Shown here: piece after piece, positions 36,148 to 47,135 of the stretch
Numbering within the stretch: the stretch's first letter is position 1
Layout: each line of letters begins with the position of its first letter
Assembly: GCA_014898425.1 (NCBI GenBank)
Contig: RCSZ01000021.1
Location: forward strand, 282,311-346,310
Source of the DNA: Botryotinia globosa
Lineage: Eukaryota > Ascomycota > Leotiomycetes > Helotiales > Sclerotiniaceae
Direction: 5' to 3'
Length of the DNA stretch: 64,000 nt
Position numbers and translations under genes: made by a program
The notes under the pieces: generated by a model
The model's input: only the letters and a program-made list of their open reading frames with translations
What the model was told of the DNA's origin: nothing
Databases searched by the model: none

Positions 36148-37195
36148 TGAGAAGTTTGAGTCATTGGAATGGACGACATATTTATTCTTTTATTTGAAGG
36201 AGTATAAATTGGGAATAAATCTACGAATTATAAAACATATATTGAAGGATTCCCATGTGAATGTAAGAAAATGAGCTATAATTAGAGGTGACTATGTAAG
36301 TTATATCTGAAGAGAAGTCGAAGCGAGTATCATTTTTATATTATTCTTATATGAGAATGTATTACTTATTCGATAGTAATATAATTTCGCGTACGGATTT
36401 GTATAGACTTTTTAAGCGAAAATTATTCATTTTAGAAGTTACATTATTAGAATAAATATTTCAATAAAATTAAAAATAATTATTTGTATGAATAAAGAGA
36501 ATTTATAATTATAATTTCAATTCAAGATTTATAAGAAAAATAAAATGAATTTATATTAAAATTTAAATCAAAATCTGTATTATAATTCGAATTCGAATAT
36601 ATATTAAAATCTGTATTAAAATCTGTATTAAAATCTGTATTAAAATCTGTATTAAAATCTGTATTAAAATCTGTATTAAAATCTATATTAAAATCTATAT
36701 TAAATATAAATTACAATTTAAATTAAGATCTATATATAAGAATTTATATAAAGAAATTAAATGAAAATCTAAATCTAAATCTAATACCAAAAGCTATAAC
36801 AATATCAAAATTCAATCGGAGGTATAAAGATTAAATTAAAACACTTATTGAATGTCCTAATATATAAACAAGACCCCCGTTCCTCGAGTCTTATTTATAT
36901 ATATATCAAGGTCACAAGGTTATAAGTCACGTGAGGCCACATGGCGGGAGACCCTTGAGCCCATTTCGTATCACAGATTCCTTCGTTTCAGAATATTCTA
37001 CGAACCCCTTTCTTTTCCAAGATATTTCAAAGATCTAATCTCTAGCCTTAGGCCCTTGTATCGAAGTCAATCCGCTTGCTATAAATTGTATGCTTTCAAT
37101 AGTTTTAGAGAAGTAATGAAAAGTCTTATTTCAAAATATATCTAAAGTTGATTCATTGCTATTATCTACTCTAACAATATATATATATATATATA
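36148..37195. other. AT-rich RIP-like DNA with 12-base repeats
   Basis: No gene. About 36300-36880 is extremely AT-rich. A GC-richer patch at 36890-37100 is unassigned. Confidence 0.5.
36603..36704 (+). repeat. 12-base tandem repeat ATTAAAATCTGT, about 8 copies
   Basis: Head-to-tail units with no spacers, the last copies drifting to ATTAAAATCTAT. A tandem repeat inside AT-rich relic DNA. Confidence 0.88.
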
Positions 37196-38152
37196 TCTCC
37201 TAGACCACTGAAAATAAGCTTCGTCGTTTAATAGAGTCTTATTAATTAATTAGATTATTAAGATTCCTTGAATTTAATCTAATATTTATTTTAATTTTTT
37301 AATATAAAATTCAATCAATATAATTTTTTTATCAGGAGAAAGTATTATATAATTATATTTATAATTATAAAAATCTAAAAAAAGAAATTTTATTGAGGCT
37401 TGCAGGCGAAGTCGGTTTACTTCATTATATTACTTTTTTTTTTAATTTTATTTAGATTTTAGTGGGTTACTTTATATCAGATCATTAATTATACTACTAA
37501 ACTACAAAAACTATAGTATTAAAATAATTTTTATTAATATTAGATCAGCTATATTCAATATAAACCTCTTTTAATTGATTATATAAGCTTTAGTTATATT
37601 TATATTATTTCAACTTTAATCCTTTCTAAAAACCTCAGTTTTGAAGCTAGCAATATAAAAAATATATTATTTGAAAGCCTTTAATCTCTTATATATAGTT
37701 ATTACTTTTTTTCTTTTTTATTCAATTTATATTAACTTAAATAAACTGATTTAAATGATTTTGTTGAAAAAGTCTAAGGAGTTGCGCTATAACCACAATA
37801 CCAAGAAAATCGAGCCAATCAGATCGTTTGAATTAAGCTAATCAGATTACTTGAATCAAGTCTCACTAAGCGAGGTTCTCTTTTTTCGTGTCTATACACC
37901 TTCGGCCCTCGCGGGCGGCAAGATTATTAAGGAGGTAAACCTCCAATTAAAACTTTTAATATAATAATATATATGTATAATTTTCAATCTTTTTTTTAAA
38001 TTATAAAAAATCGATATTTGAAATCAAAATTCAATAATATAAAGAATATAATTCAAAAATTATTAAAATAGTTATTCTATTTAATGAAGCTTTATTATTT
38101 ATAATATATTATATGGATTATTTTTGAAGCCTATTTCCAGCGGTCTAGGGGA
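37196..38152. mobile_element. TA-flanked 957-base AT-rich transposon relic
   Basis: The left end reads TCTCCTAGACCACTGAAAAT. The right end on the other strand reads TCCCCTAGACCGCTGGAAAT. The differences are C-to-T or G-to-A only. TA flanks both sides (37194-37195, 38153-38154). No transposase frame survives. The interior from about 37549 to 37945 aligns in reverse orientation with about 3606-3984: both contain a GAGGTTTACC stretch and ACGAAAAAAGAGAAC in the same order. The outer parts match the 343-base element at 33.1 kb. Confidence 0.82.
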
Positions 38153-38154
38153 TA

Positions 38155-39044
38155 GATATCTATCTATTTAAAACACTTTGATATTTCCTATGTTTTCAAG
38201 GTTTTATAAGAAAGAAAATAGATATATCTAGATACTTTATATTCTAAGTAGTAAAATTATAATAATGAAATATATTCCTCTCTTTAAACGATCATCTAGT
38301 TAATATATAAATAATCTCTTCTATTATTATCATTCTCTATAAAGAACCTTGGAAGTTAAAGAAATATAGTCATAAAAAGCTCAAGTATATTCAAGCAATC
38401 TTATTTCTCAAAGTTCAGATTTGAAGAACGTTTATATAGTAGTAAAATGTAGCAAGTAATTTACCGATGCTAGAATGATACTATGTAAGTAAAATATCAT
38501 CCACCCCGCCTCAATATAATTCAAAGTAAACAAATCGTTTATTTACTACCTCAATATCATTATGCTTGTGAAGATTTCGAGTTGTTAGAAATTGTTTGGA
38601 GGTTACCCGAGTAATACATAAAGTTTCATATGTCGTGTGTTTGTTTGTGTTTGCTACTCCATCTTAATCCATAAGTTCGCATCCCAGCCACCGGAGATTT
38701 TTATTATCTCACTTGGTACCATCCAGCTGGTGAATCAACCCCGTTTTAACCCTTGATTTCCCAGCCTCGTTTCTTGCGCGCTTTTAGGAAGGGTTTCTTT
38801 CCTTTTCTATCTCTACTACTACTACATACTTCCTTCTTGCATAATCCTTAAAACGAAGCTTCTTTTCCATTTGTCAATTTAATTTGCCGCGACTTTGTAT
38901 GCATCATTGCATACATAGCCTTTGAACTACCGGATACAGCTCTCAAGCTTTCGGAAGCTGATCCTAGTATTGATATCAATTAGGCGGCCTCCACTCTGCT
39001 ATCAATTTTTAGATCGGGAGCTGGCTGGATAAGCCATTCTCGAA
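38155..39044. other. Upstream region of the Cys-rich surface protein gene
   Basis: AT-rich to about 38460, then normal composition. No further gene. The last few hundred bases are the likely promoter of the gene at 39045. Confidence 0.4.
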
Positions 39045-40442
39045 ATGCGTCTCTCGGCGAATGTTTTAGGTCTTCCGACTTCGATTTTGATATTGTTGAT
39101 TTCGCAGACACATTCGGTACAGGCGGTTGATATTGATAACAATCGATTATTGGCTCTATGGCCTCGCGACTGGATATATGCTAAGGATTGGATTTATGGA
39201 TCTGCGAGGAGGGAAAGAGATGAGGGGTTGGAAGGGAGCGATGTAGTGGTTGCGAAAAGTCCGGTTGGGATACTGAAAATGAGTGAGGATGAAGGAGAAA
39301 AATTCTATATGGAATATTGGAGATTTGGAAATGAGGATACGCACATGAGTTTGGATGGGGGGGATAAGTTTCTGAGGGAGAGGGATTTGAAGGAGGAGGC
39401 TAGATCACTTGCGAATCCGTCGATTCCTATTTCTTTTCGAGCGCCATTTGCATTGCATACGGAAGACCACTCAGGACTCTTGGATTATGAAAAAATTCGA
39501 GCTCGTAGAAAGGATTCGGCTGCCGTGTTGGCTATGCTGGAGAAAAGAGATTTTAAATGTCCGACGGGAACATCGAACTGTTCATCAATCGGATATCCGA
39601 ATAGTTGTTGCGCAACTGATGAAACATGCTTTCAAATCACAGATACTGGATTGGGACCTGTAGGATGTTGTCCTAGTGGAGGAAATTGCGGAGGAACCAT
39701 CACGAATTGCGCGTCGCCAAATACACCTTGTGCGGCTGATGTAGGAGGAGGTTGTTGTATACCAAATTATGTATGTGCTTCAATTGGATGTGTGATCAAT
39801 CCATCACTTGTGGTGGTTGTTACTACAACCCAAACTTTTACTGTTGTTTCGTCGACTCCAACGACTACGATTCAAATCACTACGATTACTAGTACAAAAT
39901 CTTCAAGCGTCTCGAGTACTACCTCTCAAAGTTCGACTCCGATTAGTACAACTACATCTGCTTCAGGAGTCGTTCCTGTTCGTCCTACAGGTGATTCTTC
40001 AACTACTACTACAACTACTTCTTCAACAGTCACTCAAGATACATGTCCCACGGGTTTTTATGCCTGCTCAGCACATTATCAGGGAGGATGTTGTAGAACG
40101 GGTAGAAATTGCGATACGACATCCTGTCCCGCAACATCATCAACGACAATAGTAAGTAGTGGAATCACAGTAGCGGTTCCGGTTGGATCGGCAGCAACCA
40201 TTACTTCGGCAACAGGATCTTGTGCAACAGGTTGGACGAGTTGCGCGGCGAGTTTGGGCGGTGATTGTTGTCCTAGTGGGTGGGCTTGTGGAACGGCTAG
40301 TTGTGAAAGTGTGAGTGTGCAGGCGACGGCTACGACTACGGAGGTGCTTCAGAAGGAGGTTCCGGGGATGGGGGGAAGGCTTAGGGGGTCGGGAGGAGGA
40401 GTGCTAGGTTTGGGGGTGCTGGCTGGGTGGCTGGTTTTGTGA
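39045..40442 (+). CDS. Secreted Cys-rich GPI-anchor-type surface protein
   Basis: Single-exon protein of 465 residues, function unknown. A signal peptide spans about residues 1-27 (ILILLISQTHSVQA). A charged N-terminal region of about 140 residues follows (WPRDWIYAKDWIYG). Then come cysteine modules of the pattern C-x2-G-x3-C...GGxCC-x2-G-x2-C-x4-C: one doubled at about 170-250, one at 332-366 (CPTGFYACSAHYQGGCC) and one at 391-420 (CATGWTSCAASLGGDCC). The modules are separated by Ser/Thr-rich linkers that are probably O-glycosylated. The C-terminus ends in small residues and a hydrophobic tail (GVLGLGVLAGWLVL), which fits a GPI attachment signal. It resembles conserved but uncharacterised GPI-anchored proteins of filamentous ascomycetes; a cell-wall role is inference. 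Confidence 0.85.
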   Translation: MRLSANVLGLPTSILILLISQTHSVQAVDIDNNRLLALWPRDWIYAKDWIYGSARRERDEGLEGSDVVVAKSPVGILKMSEDEGEKFYMEYWRFGNEDTHMSLDGGDKFLRERDLKEEARSLANPSIPISFRAPFALHTEDHSGLLDYEKIRARRKDSAAVLAMLEKRDFKCPTGTSNCSSIGYPNSCCATDETCFQITDTGLGPVGCCPSGGNCGGTITNCASPNTPCAADVGGGCCIPNYVCASIGCVINPSLVVVVTTTQTFTVVSSTPTTTIQITTITSTKSSSVSSTTSQSSTPISTTTSASGVVPVRPTGDSSTTTTTTSSTVTQDTCPTGFYACSAHYQGGCCRTGRNCDTTSCPATSSTTIVSSGITVAVPVGSAATITSATGSCATGWTSCAASLGGDCCPSGWACGTASCESVSVQATATTTEVLQKEVPGMGGRLRGSGGGVLGLGVLAGWLVL

Positions 40443-42110
40443 GGGAGGTATGTTGATTGTGGGATGAATTTATGAGCTATGAATGATGATGATGACGATG
40501 GGTTATGAGCAACGAATATATGAAGCTTTAGACTTATTCTAGGGGAGGTATAATATTGGTTTGTATACTCAAATACAATCTAGGCGTGCCATGGCCCTCG
40601 TCGATTGGTGAGCATATTACAACGGGAAATATCACGTGATTACGAAACCGAGCTTGTCGATTTGTAAAGCATGGAAGTCTATATAATAAGGAACGGAGAC
40701 TTCATTAAAATATAGATCTTTGTATATAAGATCAATCATTACTTTTATAAGTATAGTTATAAGAATAGCAAATATTTTTTGAATATAATATTAATAATTG
40801 TAATAATTATATAATATTTTAATTGATATAGAAAAATACAAAACTTATAGGGATTTTATTTCAAAACATTACGATATGCAATGAGTATATTCGATAACTC
40901 TTACTTTCTTTTGAATGTTTGTAAATTAGTCTACTCACTAGGGGGAATATTGTAGTAGAACTAAAATCACGACGCCACAGATAACTAGCCACCTGCAACT
41001 CATCCGACTCTCCAGCTACCTTACCCGACGAGGTCAGCAGCGCAGCCTCAGCCTCGGATATTTTTGTAGGAGGGGTTGATAATGAATAATTTATGTGACT
41101 GGTTGATTTACATGACATGACATGACATGACGGAAGTCTCAACAAGATACAGATAAAGTTTAAATTTTGAGTTTGAGATTTAGAGATTGCATACGTGGGC
41201 TGAAGATTAGGATTGGGATTAAAATTAGGATTCTTTTGAGTTAAGATACTTTTCACTTCTTTCACTTCTCTTGGGGGATTTGAGAGGTTGTTTGACGTGT
41301 TGGGTCGATAGAAGGACAAAAGGATTGAGAAGGATAAGAATAGAAATAAGGAGAAGGCAACTATAGAGAGGAGAATAACGTCAGGAAAGAAAGGAAAGAA
41401 AGTTTAGGGAAGAAATCAGATCACTTCGATTACCTACTTCGAGGACTTGAACTCGTCGCACATCTCTCGAATCCGAATCTCGAAGTCAAGGACAGAGACG
41501 AAGGCGAAGAAAAGAGCGAAAGAATTATATGAAATAGAGAGATTTTTGTCGCGTATTTCGAAGAGAACTTGTGAGAGATTTGGAAGAAGCAGGGCGAGAT
41601 TGTACGTCTGTGTCTGCGATTGCGTGTACGCGGTTCTGAGACTCTGCGACGAAGATTTATTGGGTGAGAGATACGACAGAGGGTGTGATTTGATGGGATA
41701 CCTACGATACGATACGCCACGATACGACACGACACGATATCATACGATAGGAAGACGCAGACGCGGATTTAAATCAAAGATCTTGGGATAAGGAAGATTA
41801 TCGATTAACAGCAGACAGCATCAGATTCTTGAGAAACTGGAGAACCCTTGGATTTCCGAAGAGACAAGATTGCGGGAATTTGTGAAGTAGGTTTATTACG
41901 ATACCTATTTATCGCGAGAAGTGGTAGTAAAGACGAATAAGGAATAGAGGAAGGAGAAAAACAAGATATCTGCGAGCAACCTATATTCAAACCATTCTCT
42001 ACACCATCAACGAAATACGTCTACCTACCTACCTACCTACTCCATCCCAATATCTAATCTTTCACGCATACGAATTCTCTTCCAAATAATTCATCGACCC
42101 CGCCATAACA
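40443..42110. other. Intergenic, possible unresolved small spliced gene
   Basis: 40690-40870 is AT-rich. 40940-41460 on the minus strand has some gene-like signals: a CTATAG acceptor at about 41360, a hydrophobic stretch (FSLFLFLSFSILLSFY) and a hydrophilic piece (SEAEAALLTSSGK). I could not assemble a consistent set of exons or recognise a family. 41700-41750 has CGATACGACACGA repeats. Confidence 0.4.
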
Positions 42111-42788
42111 ATGGCTTCAACCTCTACCCCTCCAGTAGGCCGAACACAAACCCGGATTCAAGGACAAGCACAAACTGCCCCACAGAATCGCGGAAGTTTA
42201 ACAATCACGCAGTCACAATCGAATACGAATACACCGGTTTTACGTTTAAGAGGGGCGCCAAATACAGAAAGCGAGAGTAGTGCGGATGGAGAAACGGGTT
42301 TAGGAAGAGGTAGGAGGATTCAGTGGGCGGAAGATGTGGTGGATAATGAAGGATTGGGGAGGAAGAAGAGTAAAGGTATTTTGCTTCATTTTTCTATTCT
42401 TTGAAGTCTTTGGGATTTTTGGATTGAGGATCTTGCTTCAAGGAAGAAAGGGAAGAGGTGGAATCTACATGGTTGATACCTTTTCTTGGAATGGTGAACT
42501 AACGAGAATTTAATAGTTTGTTGTATATACCACGCTCCTCGACCCATCGATGAATCGTCGGATGAAAGTTCGAGTGATAGTGATGATAGTAGTAGTGATG
42601 ATGATGATGGGAGTGCGAAACCTTCTGGAGGTGGAGGAAAAGGTGGTGGACATGATCATGATCACGATCATCAACATGGGGATGGATGTGGACATGGAAA
42701 AGGAACGGGAAAGAAGGGTAAAGAAAGGAAAAGAAGTCCGAATGCTTATGAGAGGCAGCCGAGTTATAAGGGGAAGGGAAAAGGATGA
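42111..42788 (+). CDS. YPI1: Type 1 phosphatase regulator YPI1 (inhibitor-3/PPP1R11 family)
   Basis: Binds and regulates protein phosphatase 1 (Glc7), mainly in the nucleus. CDS is join(42111..42375, 42517..42788), 178 residues. The 141-base intron has GTATTT, a CTAAC branch site and TAG. The join rebuilds the family core, RRIQWAEDVVDNEGLGRKKS followed by KVCCIYHAPR, with the PP1-docking RIQW motif at residues 69-72 and the Cys-Cys pair at 90-91. The N-terminus is a disordered Ser/Thr/Gln region. The tail has an acidic serine stretch, a histidine-rich patch (HDHDHDHQHGDGCGHGKG) that could bind metal, and a basic Lys-rich end. Slightly longer than the yeast protein but normal for filamentous fungi. 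Confidence 0.95.
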
Positions 42789-43918
42789 CTATGAATGGGC
42801 AGGGAAGAAAGGGGGGACAGGAAAGAGAAAATGGCAGTCTATTGAAGTCATGATCTGATGTGGTATCACTCGAGAATGGCATGTTTCTTTAATAGAATAT
42901 GGGTTGTTGGAGTTAGGTATTATTTGTCTACTTACATAATACGCATTGGGGCTCGATGTTTATATGTTTAGATGTATAAGTTCATGGATCTTGGACTAGG
43001 TAATAGAGAGAGGAATACAGAAATGATAGATCTGGAATGAGCAGAACAGGTGAAGAGATAAGGAAATAAGTCTATGTGTATACTGATACTTGGGCGAATT
43101 TGTAGTTTGAATTGATTTGAAGTATTGGGGAATGCGTAGAGCGGGTGAGATATATGCTATGTGCGATACAATGTAAAGTGTTATGAAGTGCTATGATATG
43201 AGTATAAATGAGCGAGGGGACTTGAATGAGGTATTGAACGAGAGGTCGTGGGTTTGTGGATTTTATGTTTAGGAGGGATGAAAAGGCAAGGGGTTGAAGG
43301 GGAAGCGAAGGTTGGAGAAAGGAGAAAAGAGAGGAGGTAGGGGAGGGATTAGATTAGTATTCGTAGTTATACCTGTATTAAACTGAACTTGATCACTTAC
43401 TTTGAAGATTTTCTATATGGGAAATCTGGGTGAGGTTGTGCGGCTCCCTTTTATATATAGAGATGAAATGGGGGAGAATGCGTAGTCTCTCTTATGTATA
43501 ATTATATATGTATGCAGTGGATATAGAAACTTATTAGATGTGGAAACAATCTCTCTTTATTTGTAGTGTAACAGTGGAATTGTGTTGGAAATGCAGATGT
43601 AGATATTATTCGTCTACAAAATATGAAGACTTTTGAGGAAGGAGGAGGGGAGGGGAGGGGATACAGGTCGAGAAGAGTCGACTTACTCATGATTTGCTTT
43701 GTGTTAATTAATTTATAGGTGCATTGGTTGGCACATGGTTGTACCATTCGTCTCTTGAATTTTGAATTCCTATGGTTATTTTGTATGTATGCTGTCCTAT
43801 TATCAATCACATACTGGGTATATCTCTGTCATCATCATTTGATGTTCCATCTTTAACACTCATGGTTTTGATTTTGGCTATATCCAGAGATATGAACACA
43901 ATCTTCATCAAACATTCA
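42789..43918. other. Intergenic between YPI1 and tRNA-Glu
   Basis: Purine-rich on the plus strand (43260-43345), otherwise featureless. No coding region supported. Confidence 0.4.
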
Positions 43919-44007
43919 TCCGAATTAGTGTAGGGGTTAACATAACTCGCTTTCATTATCACATGATAACGTACCGAGTAGCCCCGGGTTCGATTCCCGG
44001 ATTCGGA
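43919..44007 (+). tRNA. tRNA-Glu(UUC): tRNA-Glu (anticodon UUC) with 18-base intron
   Basis: The 7-base acceptor stem TCCGAAT/ATTCGGA pairs perfectly. D-stem is GTGT/ACAT, anticodon stem is ACTCG/CGAGT, and T-arm is CCGGG-TTCGATT-CCCGG, with a strong B box (GGTTCGATTCC). The anticodon loop reads CTTTCA, then an intron at 43956-43973 one base 3' of the anticodon (TTC at 43952-43954), then C. The spliced length is 71 bases plus discriminator. T runs at about 44017-44027 can serve as the polymerase III terminator. Confidence 0.93.
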
Positions 44008-44594
44008 AAGTTTATCTTTTGCTTTTTGGTTCTGTTTCTCTACCGAAATCAGTGGTTTTGGAGGGTGTAAAGAGGAGAGGTGTTTGGGCTGAGTGGTGGT
44101 GTTGTTTTTATTTGAGGTGAAAACGGGAGGGGAAGTTTTGCCGGAGCGGGGTATATGGGGTGGGTTGGCGGATTTTGTTTTGTGTTTGGAGTTTGGACGG
44201 CTTGTGATGAGTGAGTGAGTGATCACTAGGATGTGAATGGAGTACAGATGCACCGATATTGGTTGTTTTATGTGTAATTCTTGGTGGGAGAGTATGTATA
44301 ATTTATATCGTAAGTAGGATTGAAGGATTGAAGGAGTGAGTGTAGATTGAGCGATAGCCAATTGGATAGTTTCATTTGCATCGAATCAAGCAGGTCATTG
44401 TGAGCGCCTTCGAGATCAGAATCGTTTTTCATATACACATCAGATAATCTTCATTTTCTAGTAAGGTTTAGCGCTTTCTGGAATTATCCAATGTCACCTG
44501 CGTAATCATTCAATAAATCATTCAATCCAAAGCCAACCACTCCCCCTGTACGTCCTCAAACGAATTCATCAATCCCTCAGATATTACAATCATC
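44008..44594. other. Intergenic downstream of tRNA-Glu
   Basis: Nothing recognised apart from the T-rich terminator just after the tRNA. Confidence 0.4.
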
Positions 44595-46093
44595 ATGTCT
44601 AACTCTCTATTAAAAATTAAATCTCGTGCTCCTTGGCCCTGAGCTTCTTCCTGCTATCATCTCTTACCTCCCTAATCCGGACCTCAAGAGCCTTCGTCTG
44701 TCGTGCAAAGCTCTGGGGGAGGAAGTTCCTCTTCATCTTGACAGGATCTTCTTGTTTGTCCATCCGCGAAACATTGAAGTTGCAAGAGCAGTTGCTGGCA
44801 ACGAAAAGTTTCGCAAAGGGGTCAAAGAGATTATTTGCGATGATGCTCTACTTGCCCACGATATAGTGAGGCCTAATGAAGCAATTCATATGCTAGCAGA
44901 ATCTCCTCGGGCAGAAGATGACCCTCCCAGCTGGTTCATACGAGCTTGCAACGACAATATTGAGAATTGAAGAGATCTAAAAAGACACAGAAAAAGGCCA
45001 AAGACGAGAGTTTTTGCCTTTTTCTGAATCATGGAGTTACTACGAGACACTTTTAGAGCAGTGGGAAGAAGTGCTAAGATCTGGGGCTGATATCATTGCA
45101 TTGGCATATGTCTTGGAGCGCTTTCGATCACTACGAAGAATTACTATTACACCCGCCGCTCATGACAATTTAGATCGACCGCTTTAAAAAACGCCTATGA
45201 TAATTTTTTCCCCAAAAGGTTTCAAGTATCCAATCCCATGCGACTGGCTATCTTCTGGATCATTTGTACTTTATATCTTGCTTCCATGGACTGCTAGGAA
45301 ATAATGACGAGGGTTCTGTATTCTCATCAACATAATTGCAGGATGGAATGACCACCATATCTCAGAGCTAATCATTGATGTTAGAGAACTCGAAACAGGA
45401 CTGAGTTGTCGTATCTTTGATGAATCATGTGAGGAGTATTATAATCTTGTTCATCTACTTCGACAGCCAGGCTTCCGCCGCATAGATCTCGCCCTACTTG
45501 ATGGTGGACAGGATTATGTCGACGACTGGTCAAGTTCCCGCGGTGGTCACTTGAAAAAGATTTTCGAGGCAGCGCCTGACTCGGAGCATGTTAGCCTCCG
45601 AATAATGGCTGATTACGGTCATATTAATCCCGATTTCGAGAAATATTGCATCACACTTCAAATTATCTTCCCCGTTGATCGATGGCAGAGGCTTCAATAT
45701 TTTGCTCTTTCGAATTTCATCGTGGATCGACCTGATCCGCTTTCCCTCCTCGGTGCGCTTCTGACAACACTGCGATTGTTGAAATGAATTTTTTTTTTGG
45801 AAATCGTCGGTGATCGTGAAACCTATCGTGATATCCTCTTTGGTATACGCGATATTCTTGATTGGTATGACCGAGCTGCTAACGCAAGATCTAAGCTTAT
45901 AGTCCATGTCTACAAATAAAGCATGCGATACATTTCAATGCGGTACCAATGTGTAGATGACCAAGCGAACGGGCTCATCTACGGCGACAAACATAATCCA
46001 TTTGGCGCCAGGTCAAACGGAAATGCACTGATACACAAGGTGGGCATTGAGCGATCTCAACTCGGGAGTTATTCCTCGGGATCAGGGGGTTGA
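44595..46093 (+). pseudogene. F-box protein gene, broken
   Basis: F-box proteins recruit substrates to SCF ubiquitin ligases. The ATG at 44595 opens a frame (MSNSLLKIKSRAPWP) that stops at once. Shifted by one base, the F-box itself follows: LGPELLPAIISYLPNPDLKS, then LRLSCKALGEEVP. That frame stops at about 44968. The next homologous stretch is in a different frame (SWSYYETLLEQWEEVL, then AYVLERFRSLRRITI), with a stop at 45185-45187. It continues at about 45350-45784 (a leucine-rich part, then a stop at 45785-45787 beside a T run) and 45930-46093 (IYGDKHNPFG). This order is typical of the large fungal F-box family with C-terminal leucine-rich region. At least two frameshifts and several stops show it is dead in this copy. 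Confidence 0.8.
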
Positions 46094-47135
46094 AGCATGA
46101 ATTGATCACTCAGGACTATTCAAAATATCCACGCGAAGACTGTCGGGAATTGGAAATTGTCATGACCAAATGACAATCTGTATACAGGAAGATTACGGAG
46201 TGAGCCATCTCATATATGCACGGTCTGATCTTAGTAGCGATCAAAATATCGAAATTCAATATTGCTAGTGGCGGGTACGAAATGTAAGTGCGGTTGAGTG
46301 TTGAAAAATCTGCCGCCTAAAATGAAACTCCAATGTTCGATTGGGATATTGTTGCGAAGCTGACAATCAGATGCATACCCAATGGCACTCAAAGATGCTC
46401 ATGGTCAGATTATGGAGTATCTCCTACACTTTCTAACATTTGCTAGTGTGCACTAGCACCGGCCCCTGTTTTAGGAGAAATAAACTATTTTGATAATCTA
46501 CTACGAAATAATCAATGATTACCTAGACTTGAGATTTAGGTAATGTGTTTTCATGTTATGAGATATGTCATTGAGAGTTCGATTGATATCTATATGATTC
46601 GAATTGAGCGAGAAGGATAGTATGGAAGATGAAGCATATCGATCTGAGCTTCAATCGGTTGGCTTTTTGGGGGGGGGGGGCGGTGAGGTATGAGGATGTG
46701 CCATGTCCAACTTCCTGATGTACTATCAGATAACTTCACGCCACCAACAGATTTAAACAGTATGTTATGTACCTTGATACTTAGCTACATACTCTACTGT
46801 TGGTTTGTTGGTATTGTTTACTTACCTACTTACTTACCATTAGCGGTCCAATCATGTCAGGTTGTTTTTCTCGTTTATACTCGGATGTATTTATCCATGA
46901 TTATTCATAATAGTATACCTAGGTAGGTATCCAGCGGTTGATAAGATGTGGATTACTTGGGGATGATGTGTTATGCTATATTATATAGGTGTGTAAGTAT
47001 GCATGAATGAATGGATGTCTGAGTGGATCATTGTAAAATAACTCCCTGATATTATACTAAGATAGATATAAGAAAGAGTTTTCTCTCCTCGCCTGTTTCC
47101 TCCTTCTTTGTTATCTTTTTCTTAACTCTCAAGTC
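46094..47135. other. Intergenic with poly-G run
   Basis: No gene supported. A run of 12 G lies at 46669-46680 and a CCTAGGTAGGTA motif at 46918-46929. Confidence 0.45.

Noticed and set aside
36603..36704. Regular 12-base repeats considered as a CRISPR-like array
   Set aside because: Units are contiguous without spacers, and the host is a eukaryote; it is a simple tandem repeat in AT-rich DNA.
40861..41760. Possible spliced minus-strand small gene with a membrane segment
   Set aside because: Some gene-like signals exist, but no combination of exons gave a consistent frame from ATG to stop, and I recognise no family. RNA-seq would decide.
43807..44361. 184-codon minus-strand frame
   Set aside because: It runs straight across the tRNA-Glu gene and has no domain.
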